Positions 55,287 through 63,994 of a stretch of DNA of 64,000 nucleotides are shown here, piece after piece. The notes under the pieces were generated by a model. That model had not been told where the DNA came from, made no database searches, and saw only the letters and a list, made by a program, of their open reading frames with translations. How positions within the stretch are numbered: position 1 is the stretch's first letter; every line of letters begins with the position of its first letter. Made by a program: the position numbers and the translations under genes. The DNA is from Tritonibacter litoralis (GTDB lineage: Bacteria; Pseudomonadota; Alphaproteobacteria; Rhodobacterales; Rhodobacteraceae), in contig NZ_WIBF01000002.1 in assembly GCF_009496005.1 (NCBI RefSeq), positions 247,191-311,190 of the forward strand. Reading direction: 5' to 3'.

Positions 55287-55862
55287 ATGTCCTGGACAGA
55301 CGAGCGCGTCGAACTGCTCAAAAAAATGTGGGGCGAGGGTCAGTCGGCCAGCCAGATCGCCAAAGAACTGGGGGGCGTGACCCGCAATGCTGTGATTGGC
55401 AAGGTCCACCGTCTGGGACTGTCCAACCGCACCACTGGCGCCAAGAGCGGTGGCGAGGCCAAGGAAAAACCAGCAGCCAAGGCCGCGCCCAAGCCCAAGC
55501 CGCAGCCAAAGACCGAACCAGCCCGCCCCGTGACACCGGAACCTGCCACCACCGCAGAAGCCAAACCGCCGGTGCCTGCGCGCAAGCAGATCATTCCGGC
55601 AGGCCAGCCTTTGCCGCCGCAGCCTTCTGCAAATGAGATCAGCCCCGAAGCGCTGGCCAAGGTCAATGAGATCGAGAAGAAGGCCAAGAAGCTGACGCTG
55701 ATGGAACTGACCGAACGCACCTGCAAATGGCCGGTTGGCGATCCTGCGACCGATGATTTCTGGTTCTGCGGTCTGCCGGTCCAGCAGGGCAAACCCTATT
55801 GCGAGGCTCATGTCGGCGTTGCGTTCCAGCCGATGAGCACGCGCCGCGACCGGAAACGGTAA
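55287..55862 (+). CDS. gcrA: GcrA cell cycle regulator
   Basis: A 191-residue regulator starting MSWTDERVELLKKMWGEGQSASQIAKEL (within it SASQIAKELGGVTRNAVIGK is the HTH), the classic GcrA N-terminus. A Pro/Lys/Ala-rich linker leads to a C-terminal domain, CKWPVGDPATDDFWFCG, that contacts the vegetative sigma factor. In Alphaproteobacteria GcrA drives S-phase genes at promoters carrying methylated GANTC. Divergent from the ABC-2 permease gene. Confidence 0.97.
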   Translation: MSWTDERVELLKKMWGEGQSASQIAKELGGVTRNAVIGKVHRLGLSNRTTGAKSGGEAKEKPAAKAAPKPKPQPKTEPARPVTPEPATTAEAKPPVPARKQIIPAGQPLPPQPSANEISPEALAKVNEIEKKAKKLTLMELTERTCKWPVGDPATDDFWFCGLPVQQGKPYCEAHVGVAFQPMSTRRDRKR

Positions 55863-55886
55863 GCCGGACCCTTTGTAAAGATTGAC

Positions 55887-55922
55887 ACCCCGTTGCCGAC
55901 ACCGGCTGCGGGGTTTTATTTT
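55887..55922 (+). terminator. Terminator of gcrA
   Basis: ACCCCG and CGGGGT arms enclose a 16-base loop followed by TTTTATTTT. Confidence 0.8.
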
Positions 55923-56004
55923 GGTTTTTGGTTGCCTCTCTCGGGGGATATGCGTCACCTTGATCTGAACCCAACACAACGAACTGCACGGATATTCTGC
56001 CGTC

Positions 56005-57750
56005 TTGCCCCGCTCAACCCTCTACAAACGTCTGCGCCTTCTGGTTTATCTGGGCTATGCGCTTGTCTTTGCGCTGGCGCTGTTTCGGCTTGCGCATGAG
56101 TATTTCCGGACCGAAGAGCTGGCCCGCGCCGAAGGGCGCCTGTCGCTGTATCGCTCAACGGTTGAGGCCGAGCTGGAACGGTTTTCGCATCTGACACATG
56201 TTCTGGCACAGGACAGTTTTGTGACCGCCGCCTTGTCTCAATCCGCCACAGCGACGCTGAACATTCGTTTGGCGGATTTTGCCCGGCGCGCCGGATTGGA
56301 TGCGATCTATCTGATGCAACCCGATGGGCGCACCATCGCCGCCTCAAACTATGCCACGGCGCACAGTTTTGTAGAGCAGAACTATGGGTTTCGCCCCTAT
56401 TTCCAAGATGCCTTAAACGGGCAGCAAGGACGGTTTTATGCGATCGGGGCTACGACCGGCGCACCTGGGTATTTTATCGCCGATCCAGTACGGCGCGAGG
56501 ACGGGTCCGTCCAAGGGGTGATTGCGATCAAAATTGACCTGAGCACCCTGGCGCAGAACTGGCGGGCCTCGGGTGAGAACGTTCTGTTGGCCGACCAGGC
56601 AGGCGTCGTTTTGCTGGCCTCCAACCCGGCCTGGCAATATCAGACGTTGTCCCCCCTGCCCGCAGACATACGTCGCCAGATTGAGGCTGTGCGCCAGTTC
56701 CCCGGTCAACCGCTAACGCCACTGGACTGGCAGCCGGGTCAGACACAACGTGTTACTATTGCAGGCGCAAAGTACTTGCACTTGACTGGCGAAACGAACG
56801 TTCATGGCTGGCAGCTCCATTATTTTGCAACCGATGATCGGGCGCTTGCACGTGCAGGTCTGGTGACCTCGGTTGCTTTGGTTTTTCTGGGTGCGGGCGT
56901 TGGCGTTTTGTTGTTGCGGCGCAACCGGCGGATCCGGGCGGCGCTGTTTCGATCAGAAAGTGAAGAGAACAAGCTGCGCACCGCTAACGCCCGCCTGGCC
57001 CAAGAGATCACCGTGCGCCGCGAGGCGGAACAACAGCTGCGCCGCACGCAAAGCGAGCTGGAGCGCACCAGTCGCCTGGCAGCACTGGGACAGGTTGCGG
57101 CCTCTGTCACCCATGAATTGGGCCAACCCATTGCCGCTATGCGCAACCACCTGGCCGCCGCTCAAATGCTGAACACAAACTCTGAACCGCTGGTAGGCAA
57201 TATCTCTTCGCTTGTGGCCCGGATGGAAGGCATTACCCGGCAACTCAAATTCTTTGCCCGCTCCGGCGAAGCAGAGTTCGAACCCGTTGACCTTGGAGCC
57301 GCCTTGAACGCGGTCCTTGACCTGGTGGAGCCCAATCGCGCAGAGATCGCAGCCGAGATCGTGGCAAATGTTCCGCCAGACCCCGCCATGATCCGTGGCA
57401 GCCGGTTGCGGGTGGAGCAAGTGCTGACCAACCTCTTGCGCAACGCGCTGGACGCCGTCGAAGGAGAAGACGCACCCAAGGTCGAACTGACGCTGACCCG
57501 AACAGCGGAAACCATTGCCTTGGAAATCCGCGACAACGGGCATGGTCTGGGCGCTGCGACCTTGGCGGATCTGCAGGAACCCTTTGTGACCACCCGCGAG
57601 AGCGGGCGTGGCATGGGGTTGGGTCTTGCGATTTCAGCGCAAATTGTCAAAGAACATGGGGGCACGCTTGAGGCACGCAACGGAGAACGCCGACGCGGCG
57701 CAGTGTTCTGTCTCAGCTTTCCCACTCCGGACCAAAGCGAGGTTACATGA
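56005..57750 (+). CDS. dctB: DctB-like sensor histidine kinase
   Basis: A 581-residue membrane kinase for C4-dicarboxylate-type signals. Helix 1 is at about 12-30 and helix 2 at about 285-304; the periplasmic part between (with YLMQPDGRTIAASNYA, then FRPYFQDAL) is the PAS-like Cache sensor of DctB. A coiled coil leads to the H-box VTHELGQP (His 370), and the ATPase has NLLRNALDAVEG, DNGHG and GMGLGLAIS. The start is a TTG; no better codon is available downstream before the sensor. It overlaps the regulator gene by four bases. Confidence 0.93.
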   Translation: MPRSTLYKRLRLLVYLGYALVFALALFRLAHEYFRTEELARAEGRLSLYRSTVEAELERFSHLTHVLAQDSFVTAALSQSATATLNIRLADFARRAGLDAIYLMQPDGRTIAASNYATAHSFVEQNYGFRPYFQDALNGQQGRFYAIGATTGAPGYFIADPVRREDGSVQGVIAIKIDLSTLAQNWRASGENVLLADQAGVVLLASNPAWQYQTLSPLPADIRRQIEAVRQFPGQPLTPLDWQPGQTQRVTIAGAKYLHLTGETNVHGWQLHYFATDDRALARAGLVTSVALVFLGAGVGVLLLRRNRRIRAALFRSESEENKLRTANARLAQEITVRREAEQQLRRTQSELERTSRLAALGQVAASVTHELGQPIAAMRNHLAAAQMLNTNSEPLVGNISSLVARMEGITRQLKFFARSGEAEFEPVDLGAALNAVLDLVEPNRAEIAAEIVANVPPDPAMIRGSRLRVEQVLTNLLRNALDAVEGEDAPKVELTLTRTAETIALEIRDNGHGLGAATLADLQEPFVTTRESGRGMGLGLAISAQIVKEHGGTLEARNGERRRGAVFCLSFPTPDQSEVT

Positions 57751-59090
57751 GCGAACAGACCCCCTTCCACGTTCTGGTGGTGGATGACGACAAGCTGATG
57801 CGCCAGTCCTTGGTGACCCTGCTTGAGGCCGCAGGCTGGCGGGTGGATACGCTGGGGCGCGCCGCTTTTGTTCAGGATTACCTGTCGGATACCACACCCG
57901 ACGTGATCCTGTCGGATGTGCGGATGCCGGGGATGTCCGGCCTTGACCTGCTGGCGCAGCTGGTGGGCATGGACAGCGCGCCGCCGCTGGTTCTGATTTC
58001 GGCCCATGGCGATATTCCGATGGCCGTCCAAGCGGTGCAGGATGGTGCCTATAGCTTTTTGGAAAAACCCTATGAGCCGCGGCGACTGCTGACCGTCCTG
58101 CAAAACGCCGCCGAACGGGCCCGGATGCGCCAAAGCAATGCCCGCCTGACCGAACGGCTGTATCAACTGTCGGGGCTGGACCGCATTGTGCTGGGGCAAT
58201 CAGCCGAGGTTCAGGCGCTGCGTCAGGATATTCTGGCGTTCGCCGATATTGACGCCGCTGTTCTGTTGAACGGTGAAACCGGTACCGGCAAGGATCTAGC
58301 GGCCCGCGCGCTGCATGATCTGGGCCCGGCACCCGATGCGCCGTTTCTGGCGCTGAACTGCGCGGGCTTGTCCGCAGAGACGTTTGAAACCGATATGTTT
58401 GGCACCTGGGGTGCGCGCGACGGGCGCTTGCTGGCCGCCGCAGGTGGAACGTTGTTCCTGGATGAGATCTGCGCCTGCCCCCTGCCCGTGCAAGCAAAGC
58501 TTTTGCGGGTGATCGAAAACAAAGAGATCCTACCTATCGGCGCACCTGCCCCAATTGGTGTGACGTTCCGCATCCTCTCCTCTACCAATGAGGACGCCGA
58601 TCAAGCGGTACGGGACGGGCGTCTGCGGTCCGACTTGTTTTATCGCCTGAACACGGTGGTGCTGAACCTGCCTCCTTTGCGCCAGCGTCAGGACGATCTG
58701 GCCCTGCTGGCCCGACATTTCCTGGACCAAGCGGCCCGTGTTTATGATATCTCCGCCCCGGACCTCAGCCAACTAGATCTGGCCGCACTTTTGGCCCATG
58801 ACTGGCCCGGCAATGTGCGGGAGCTACGCCATGTCTGCGAACGCCGCTGTCTGGCCGCGCGGCGCGGCAACGGCACCATGACCGAAGCTATCCGCGCGGA
58901 TCTGTCGTTGGAAAATGTGCCCGTGACCCTGCGCGAAGCGGTCGCGACATTTGAACGCGAATTGATCGCCAAAGCCATCCGTGACCACGCGGGCCGCATG
59001 GATGAAACCGCCGCGGCCCTAGGCATCGGGCGACGGACCTTGAATGAAAAAATCGTCAAACTCGCCCTCGACAAGGATGCGCTTTTGTAG
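57747..59090 (+). CDS. dctD: DctD-like response regulator lacking the GAFTGA loop
   Basis: A 447-residue regulator with receiver domain (phospho-Asp 57 in ILSDVRM), AAA+ domain and Fis-type HTH (MDETAAALGIGRRTLNEKI). Walker A GETGTGKD is at 176-183, Walker B GGTLFLDE at 233-240, and arginine-finger region LRSDLFYRLN near 293-302. Between Walker A and B the usual ELFGHEKGAFTGA stretch is replaced by DMFGTWGARDG, about 8 residues shorter. GAFTGA is the sigma-54 contact; its loss suggests activation by another route. It partners DctB and lies upstream of the TRAP genes. Confidence 0.95.
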   Translation: MSEQTPFHVLVVDDDKLMRQSLVTLLEAAGWRVDTLGRAAFVQDYLSDTTPDVILSDVRMPGMSGLDLLAQLVGMDSAPPLVLISAHGDIPMAVQAVQDGAYSFLEKPYEPRRLLTVLQNAAERARMRQSNARLTERLYQLSGLDRIVLGQSAEVQALRQDILAFADIDAAVLLNGETGTGKDLAARALHDLGPAPDAPFLALNCAGLSAETFETDMFGTWGARDGRLLAAAGGTLFLDEICACPLPVQAKLLRVIENKEILPIGAPAPIGVTFRILSSTNEDADQAVRDGRLRSDLFYRLNTVVLNLPPLRQRQDDLALLARHFLDQAARVYDISAPDLSQLDLAALLAHDWPGNVRELRHVCERRCLAARRGNGTMTEAIRADLSLENVPVTLREAVATFERELIAKAIRDHAGRMDETAAALGIGRRTLNEKIVKLALDKDALL

Positions 59091-59108
59091 ACAGTTTTTG
59101 ACGATTTT
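59049..59108. other. Long-range inverted repeat between dctD end and dctP leader
   Basis: AAAATCGTCAAA (59049-59060) and TTTGACGATTTT (59097-59108) are perfect 12-base inverted arms, 36 bases apart, spanning the dctD stop. It could form an mRNA hairpin separating dctD from dctP expression, or be a pair of binding half-sites. Confidence 0.45.
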
Positions 59109-59229
59109 GCGCCCTGCGGAAAGCCGCAGGGGTTCTTCTGTATGACGCGCGATTTCCTTCATAGCCAAACCCATTTGGTTTTTTGAAACTGTCGCTCGAG
59201 AACCCAAACTGCATCTGGGAGGAGAACCA

Positions 59230-60240
59230 ATGCAAAAATTTCTGTCTCAAACCGCCGTTGTTGCGCTGACTGTTGCCTTTGCTGGTGAAGCTATGGCCGC
59301 CGAATGGAACGTGTCCCTGTGGGGCAAACGTCGCGCCTTTACCGAACATGTTGAAAAACTGGCTGAGCTGGTCGACCAAAAGACCAACGGTGAGTTCACA
59401 CTGAACATCAGCTATGGCGGCCTGTCCAAAAACCGCGAAAACCTGGATGGCATCGAAATCGGTGCTTTTGAAATGGCGCAGTTCTGCGCGGGCTATCACC
59501 GCGACAAGAACCCGTCGATCACCGTGCTGGAGCTGCCGTTCCTGGGCGTGACCTCGCTGGAGCAAGAAGTTGCCCTGTCCATGGCAGTTTATCAGCACCC
59601 AGCGGTTGTCGCCGATCTGGGCCGCTGGAATGCAACGTTGCTGATGCCGTCGCCGCTGCCGCAATACAACATTGTGGGTGTGGGCGACGTCCCTGCCACT
59701 TTGGATGACTTCCAAGGTCTGACCGTGCGCGCAACCGGTGGTATCGGTGCCGCGATGGAGACCATTGGTGCGGTTCCGACCTCGATGTCGGCAACTGAAG
59801 TGCGTCAAGCGATGGACAGCGGCGTGATCAAAGCGGCAAGCTTTGCCCCGCATGCGCATATGTCTTTTGGCACAATCGAAAACGGCACCTGGTGGACCGC
59901 GAACCTGAACCCCGGCACGCTGAACTGCCCGGTTGTCGTCAACACTGACGCGCTGAACGATCTGTCTGATGAGCACCGCGCGGTGCTGCTGGAGTCCGTG
60001 CCTGAGGCGCTGGATTACTACATCTATAACTATAACAACAAAACAATGGATGCTTGGGGCCCCGCACTGGACGAACGCGGCATCACCCAGGTGACGTTCA
60101 GCGAAGACGAGATCACCGCGTTCAAAGACGCTGCTGCAGCCCCTGCCGCTCAGGCCTGGATCGAAGAGAACACTGCGCGCGGACTGCCCGCCCAAGAGCT
60201 CTATGACATGGTCACTGGCATGATCGCCTCTGGCAGCTGA
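59230..60240 (+). CDS. dctP: TRAP transporter substrate-binding protein DctP
   Basis: A 336-residue periplasmic binding protein with a signal peptide (cleavage after AMAAEW near 24). It has the DctP fold with LDGIEIGAFEMAQFCAGYHR and the carboxylate-binding Arg in GLTVRATGG. It delivers an organic acid to the DctQM permease. The upstream dctBD system probably controls it. A strong hairpin after the gene likely lowers dctQM expression relative to dctP. Confidence 0.95.
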   Translation: MQKFLSQTAVVALTVAFAGEAMAAEWNVSLWGKRRAFTEHVEKLAELVDQKTNGEFTLNISYGGLSKNRENLDGIEIGAFEMAQFCAGYHRDKNPSITVLELPFLGVTSLEQEVALSMAVYQHPAVVADLGRWNATLLMPSPLPQYNIVGVGDVPATLDDFQGLTVRATGGIGAAMETIGAVPTSMSATEVRQAMDSGVIKAASFAPHAHMSFGTIENGTWWTANLNPGTLNCPVVVNTDALNDLSDEHRAVLLESVPEALDYYIYNYNNKTMDAWGPALDERGITQVTFSEDEITAFKDAAAAPAAQAWIEENTARGLPAQELYDMVTGMIASGS

Positions 60241-60253
60241 TAATTGCACCTTT

Positions 60254-60293
60254 GCCCCCGACAGCACCTGACCGGTCTGTTGGGGGTCTTTTT
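60254..60293 (+). terminator. Intercistronic terminator between dctP and dctQ
   Basis: CCCCCGACAG and CTGTTGGGGG form a ten-pair stem (one G-T pair) followed by TCTTTTT. Partial read-through would give more DctP than DctQM. Confidence 0.85.
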
Positions 60294-60322
60294 GTATCCA
60301 AAAAAGTAAGGAGCGACCCGCT

Positions 60323-60955
60323 ATGGCCGGATCCTCTCTGGTGCTGTCGGATGACAGTATCCTTAGCCGTTTGGACGAACGGCTTTATGGTGTTGAAAAA
60401 ATCCTTGCACTGCTCAGCGGTCTGGCGGTGTTTTCGTTGATGATGCTGGCGGTGGTATCTGTCACGGGGCGCAACGGGTTCAACGCCCCTTTGCCCGGCT
60501 ATGTGGACTGGATTGAACAGGCAATGCCGCTGATCGCCTTTATGGGCGCGTCTTTTGCCCAGCGTGACGGGGGCCATATCCGAATGGATATGCTGGTTGG
60601 CGCCCTGCGCGGCCGTGCGCTGTATCTGGTCGAATTCATCACAACCCTCGCCATCCTGTTGCTGATGGTGCTGCTGGTGTGGGGCACCTGGGCGCATTTC
60701 CAACGCAGCTTTGATTTTGCCGCTCCGATGTGGAGCCGTGACAGCTCGATGGACATTGCCCTGCCGATCTGGCCTGCGAAGCTTTTGGCACCCGTGGCAT
60801 TTTCCGTGTTGTGCCTGCGACTTGTTCTGCAGCTTTGGGGCTATGCGCGGGCGTTTTTCACCCCATCCTCGACACCGGTGGCCATTCCGATGATTGCCGA
60901 TGCAGCCACTCAGGCTGCGATGGAAGCCGAGCATGTCTCGAGCCAAGAAGAGTAA
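60323..60955 (+). CDS. dctQ: TRAP transporter small permease DctQ
   Basis: A 210-residue four-helix membrane protein with the pattern of the DctQ family: VSVTGRNGFNAPLPGYVDWIEQ and FMGASFAQRDGGHIRMDML. It bridges the DctM permease and DctP. It lies 83 bases after dctP and 11 before dctM. The C-terminal tail is extended by 30 hydrophilic residues, which is not unusual. Confidence 0.93.
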   Translation: MAGSSLVLSDDSILSRLDERLYGVEKILALLSGLAVFSLMMLAVVSVTGRNGFNAPLPGYVDWIEQAMPLIAFMGASFAQRDGGHIRMDMLVGALRGRALYLVEFITTLAILLLMVLLVWGTWAHFQRSFDFAAPMWSRDSSMDIALPIWPAKLLAPVAFSVLCLRLVLQLWGYARAFFTPSSTPVAIPMIADAATQAAMEAEHVSSQEE

Positions 60956-60966
60956 GGACAACGCTG

Positions 60967-62367
60967 ATGGAACCTATTGAAATTGGGCTCGTTGTCTCGG
61001 GCGGTTTGCTGGTCCTTGTGGTCTTGGGCATGCGCGTGGCATTTGCGGCCGGTCTGGCCGGTATGATTGGCCTGATCTGGATCTTCTGGGCCAAGTTTGG
61101 ATATGACCCCGACCGCTTTGGCAAGGCGCTGACCGTTGCCGTCAAAACCGCTGGCCAGGTCCCCCATTCCAAAGTCTCAAGCCAGGCTTTGTCATTGATC
61201 CCGACCTTTATCCTGATTGGTTATCTGGCCTATTACGCGGGCCTGACCAAGGCGCTGTTTGAGGCCGCAAAACGCTGGTTTGCCTGGGTGCCCGGCGGTC
61301 TGGCCGTATCAACCGTTTTTGCCACCGCAGGCTTTGCGGCAGTGTCAGGGGCATCAGTTGCAACCTCGGCTGTCTTTGCCCGGATCGCCATCCCCGAGAT
61401 GTTGAAAATCGGCTATGACAAACGCTTTGCCGCGGGTGTCGTGGCTGCAGGTGGCACATTGGCTTCGCTGATCCCGCCGTCGGCGATCCTGGTGATCTAT
61501 GCGATTATCGTGGAACAAGACGTGGGCAAGCTGCTCTTGGCGGGCTTTGTCCCTGGCGCGTTTTCGGCGCTGATCTACGGTGGCCTGATCATTGGCATGG
61601 CGCTGACGATCAAAGGGTTTGGTCCCGCGGTGTCTGGCTTCACGTGGAAGGAGCGGTTCACTGCCCTACCCCCGGCCCTGCCAATCCTGTTCGTGGTCGC
61701 GACAATTGTCCTGTTTGTCTATAACCCCTTTGGCGGCGACGCTTGGGGCACGCCAACTGAAGGTGGCGCAATCGGGGCCTTTGTCGTCTTTCTGATGGCG
61801 CTTTATCGCGGTATGCGCTGGTCACAGCTGAAGGACGCATTGTTAGAGACGGCAAAACTGTCAGTCATGATCTTCACCATCATCTGGGGTGTTCTGATCT
61901 ATGTGCGGTTCTTGGGGTTTGCGGACCTGCCCGGAGCGTTCTCCGATTGGATTACATCGCTAACCATGTCTCCCATGCTGATCCTGATCTGTATCCTGCT
62001 GGCCTATGCGGTTCTGGGGATGTTCATGGACGCCATTGGCATGCTGCTGTTGACCCTGCCCGTGGTCTACCCGGCGGTGATGGCTCTTAACGGTGGGGAG
62101 TTTGTCTCTGCAGCGGACAGCACCTTTGGCATGTCTGGCCCAATGTGCGCGATCTGGTTCGGGATCCTGGTTGTGAAAATGGCCGAGTTCTGCCTGATCA
62201 CACCGCCCATCGGCCTCAACTGCTTTGTGGTGGCGGGTGTGCGCGATGATCTGAGCGTGCAGGACGTGTTCAAAGGGGTCACGCCATTCTTTGTCGCCGA
62301 TGCTTTGACCATCGCCGCATTGGTTGCCTTCCCGGGTATCGTGCTGTGGCTGCCAAGCCTCGCCTAA
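60967..62367 (+). CDS. dctM: TRAP transporter large permease DctM
   Basis: A 466-residue inner-membrane permease with about 12 helices, mediating sodium-driven uptake of the DctP ligand. GFAAVSGASVATSAVFARI (SGAS) and FMDAIGMLLLTLPVVYP are family motifs. The ATG at 60967 follows AAGGA; the open frame upstream overlaps dctQ in another frame. Its end is marked by a strong terminator. Confidence 0.95.
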   Translation: MEPIEIGLVVSGGLLVLVVLGMRVAFAAGLAGMIGLIWIFWAKFGYDPDRFGKALTVAVKTAGQVPHSKVSSQALSLIPTFILIGYLAYYAGLTKALFEAAKRWFAWVPGGLAVSTVFATAGFAAVSGASVATSAVFARIAIPEMLKIGYDKRFAAGVVAAGGTLASLIPPSAILVIYAIIVEQDVGKLLLAGFVPGAFSALIYGGLIIGMALTIKGFGPAVSGFTWKERFTALPPALPILFVVATIVLFVYNPFGGDAWGTPTEGGAIGAFVVFLMALYRGMRWSQLKDALLETAKLSVMIFTIIWGVLIYVRFLGFADLPGAFSDWITSLTMSPMLILICILLAYAVLGMFMDAIGMLLLTLPVVYPAVMALNGGEFVSAADSTFGMSGPMCAIWFGILVVKMAEFCLITPPIGLNCFVVAGVRDDLSVQDVFKGVTPFFVADALTIAALVAFPGIVLWLPSLA

Positions 62368-62390
62368 TCGCAAGCGAGATTTAAAAACCG

Positions 62391-62417
62391 AGACCCGCGC
62401 CTCAGCGCGGGTCTTTT
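62391..62417 (+). terminator. Terminator of the dctPQM operon
   Basis: AGACCCGCGC and GCGCGGGTCT form a ten-pair stem around CTCA, followed by TTT. Confidence 0.9.
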
Positions 62418-62512
62418 GCACTTGTGCCGCGCCACTCATTTGCCGAAGCGGGTCGCCGTTCTACTTTGTGTGTCATTCAAACTGAGGAACAGACGTGAGG
62501 GGGGACTTCGTC

Positions 62513-63151
62513 ATGACACATTGGGAACTTCACGGATACGAACTGGCAAATTGCAACTGTGACACAGGGTGTCCCTGTCAGTTCATGGCACTGCCGACCC
62601 ATGGCACCTGCGAAGCGACGGCAAGTTTCAAATTCGACAGCGGCCATCATGGCGACACCGATCTGGCTGGAACCCGCGCGGCGATGGTTCTGAAATGGCC
62701 CGGCGCGATCCATCAAGGCAACGGCACCATGCAGATCGTGATTGACCAAAGCGCGAGCACCGCCCAGCGCGAGGCCCTGCAACGTATTTTCACCGGTGAA
62801 GATACCGAAGACATGGCGACCATGTGGTGGGTCTTTTCCGCAATGTCTCCGAACAAGCTGGAGACGCTGTTTAAACCCATTGACATCGCCATCGACCTGG
62901 ACGCCCGCAAAGGGCACATCCATGTGCCAGACGTGTTTGAAACCAAGGCTGAACCGTTGGTCAATCCAGTAACCGGAGCGGAACATCGCGCCCGGATCGA
63001 CCTGCCGAATGGGTTTGAGTTCCGCGTGGCAGAAGTGGCTCGGGCCACCACCAAAACCCATGGTGCCATTCAACTGGACCATAACCAAGATAGCCACGCT
63101 CATATGGTTGAGATCCACCTCTCTTCCACCGGTGTGATAGATCCCGCGTAA
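62513..63151 (+). CDS. DUF1326 domain protein
   Basis: A 212-residue cytoplasmic-looking protein with the cysteine cluster NCNCDTGCPCQF near the N-terminus, the hallmark of DUF1326. The ATG at 62513 is preferred over the GTG at 62495. It is followed six bases later by the DUF2182 gene, a pair that recurs in Proteobacteria. Both families are uncharacterised; the cysteines suggest metal or redox chemistry. Confidence 0.88.
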   Translation: MTHWELHGYELANCNCDTGCPCQFMALPTHGTCEATASFKFDSGHHGDTDLAGTRAAMVLKWPGAIHQGNGTMQIVIDQSASTAQREALQRIFTGEDTEDMATMWWVFSAMSPNKLETLFKPIDIAIDLDARKGHIHVPDVFETKAEPLVNPVTGAEHRARIDLPNGFEFRVAEVARATTKTHGAIQLDHNQDSHAHMVEIHLSSTGVIDPA

Positions 63152-63156
63152 CCAAA

Positions 63157-63960
63157 ATGGCTAATATGCGCCCCTCTTGGGCCGAGCGTGTGTTGCATCA
63201 GAACCGGATGCTGGCCATCGTTTTGATGGCGCTGTTGTTTGCCCTGGCAGCTGTTTATACGGTGATGGGTGTGGGCATGAAAATGTCCGCGCTGGAAATG
63301 ACCGCCATGTCCAATATGCGTGATATGCCAGGTGGGCGTGTGCCCGGCTCCTGGAGCCTCGGCTACCTCGGCCTGGTGTTTCTGATGTGGTGGGTCATGA
63401 TGGTGGCCATGATGCTGCCAAGCGTCGCGCCCACGGTTTTGCTGTATACTCGGTTGATGGAACGTGGCTGTGGCTCTGGCACGCCGCACATGATGTTGTT
63501 CCTGCTTGGCTATCTTCTGGCGTGGGCGGCGTTCAGCCTGGTGGCAACCCTGTTGCATTGGGGAGCCGAAGGGTTGGGGCTGGTCTCCACCACAATGATG
63601 ACATTGATTGAAACAACACCCGGCGCGGTATTATTGATCTGTGCGGGCTTGTTTCAATTCACCCCGCTCAAAGATCGCTGCTTGGTCCAATGTCAATCCC
63701 CTGCGGCAATCCTCACCCGCTATTACCGGCCGGGCCCTCGGGGGGCGCTGCGGTTGGGGTTGCTGCACGGGGCGTTCTGCCTTGGCTGTTGCTGGGCGCT
63801 GATGGCGTTGCTGTTTGTCGGCGGGGTTATGAACCTTTATTAGATCTGCGCTCTGACGGGATATGTCGCGTTGGAAAAGCTTACCCCCTGGGGGCGAAGC
63901 CTGGCGCGAATGACTGGCGCAGCCCTGATCCTTTGGGGAATTGTCTTTCTGGCGACATAA
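63157..63960 (+). pseudogene. DUF2182 membrane protein interrupted by in-frame TAG
   Basis: The frame reads as a polytopic DUF2182 protein (at least six helices) for 228 codons, up to FVGGVMNLY. TAG at 63841-63843 then interrupts it, but the same frame runs on for 38 more codons (ICALTGYVALEKLTPWG and a final helix) to TAA at 63958. The downstream part is a natural continuation of the family's C-terminus, and a TGG tryptophan codon would fit the TAG position. So this is a nonsense mutation, read-through, or sequencing error. The partner DUF1326 gene is intact. Confidence 0.8.
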
Positions 63961-63965
63961 CGGAA

Positions 63966-63994
63966 GAAACCCCGCCACATCCGGACGGGGTTTC
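63966..63994. terminator. Hairpin after the DUF2182 gene
   Basis: GAAACCCCG and CGGGGTTTC arms enclose an 11-base loop. The T-content is inside the stem, so it is a weak or incomplete terminator; the window ends six bases later. Confidence 0.55.

Noticed and set aside
59109..59229. Sigma-54 (-24/-12) promoter before dctP
   Set aside because: I searched for GG-N10-GC with TGGCAC/TTGC character and found no acceptable match.
59056..60267. 403-codon open frame antisense to dctP
   Set aside because: Shadow frame with no signal peptide or domain.
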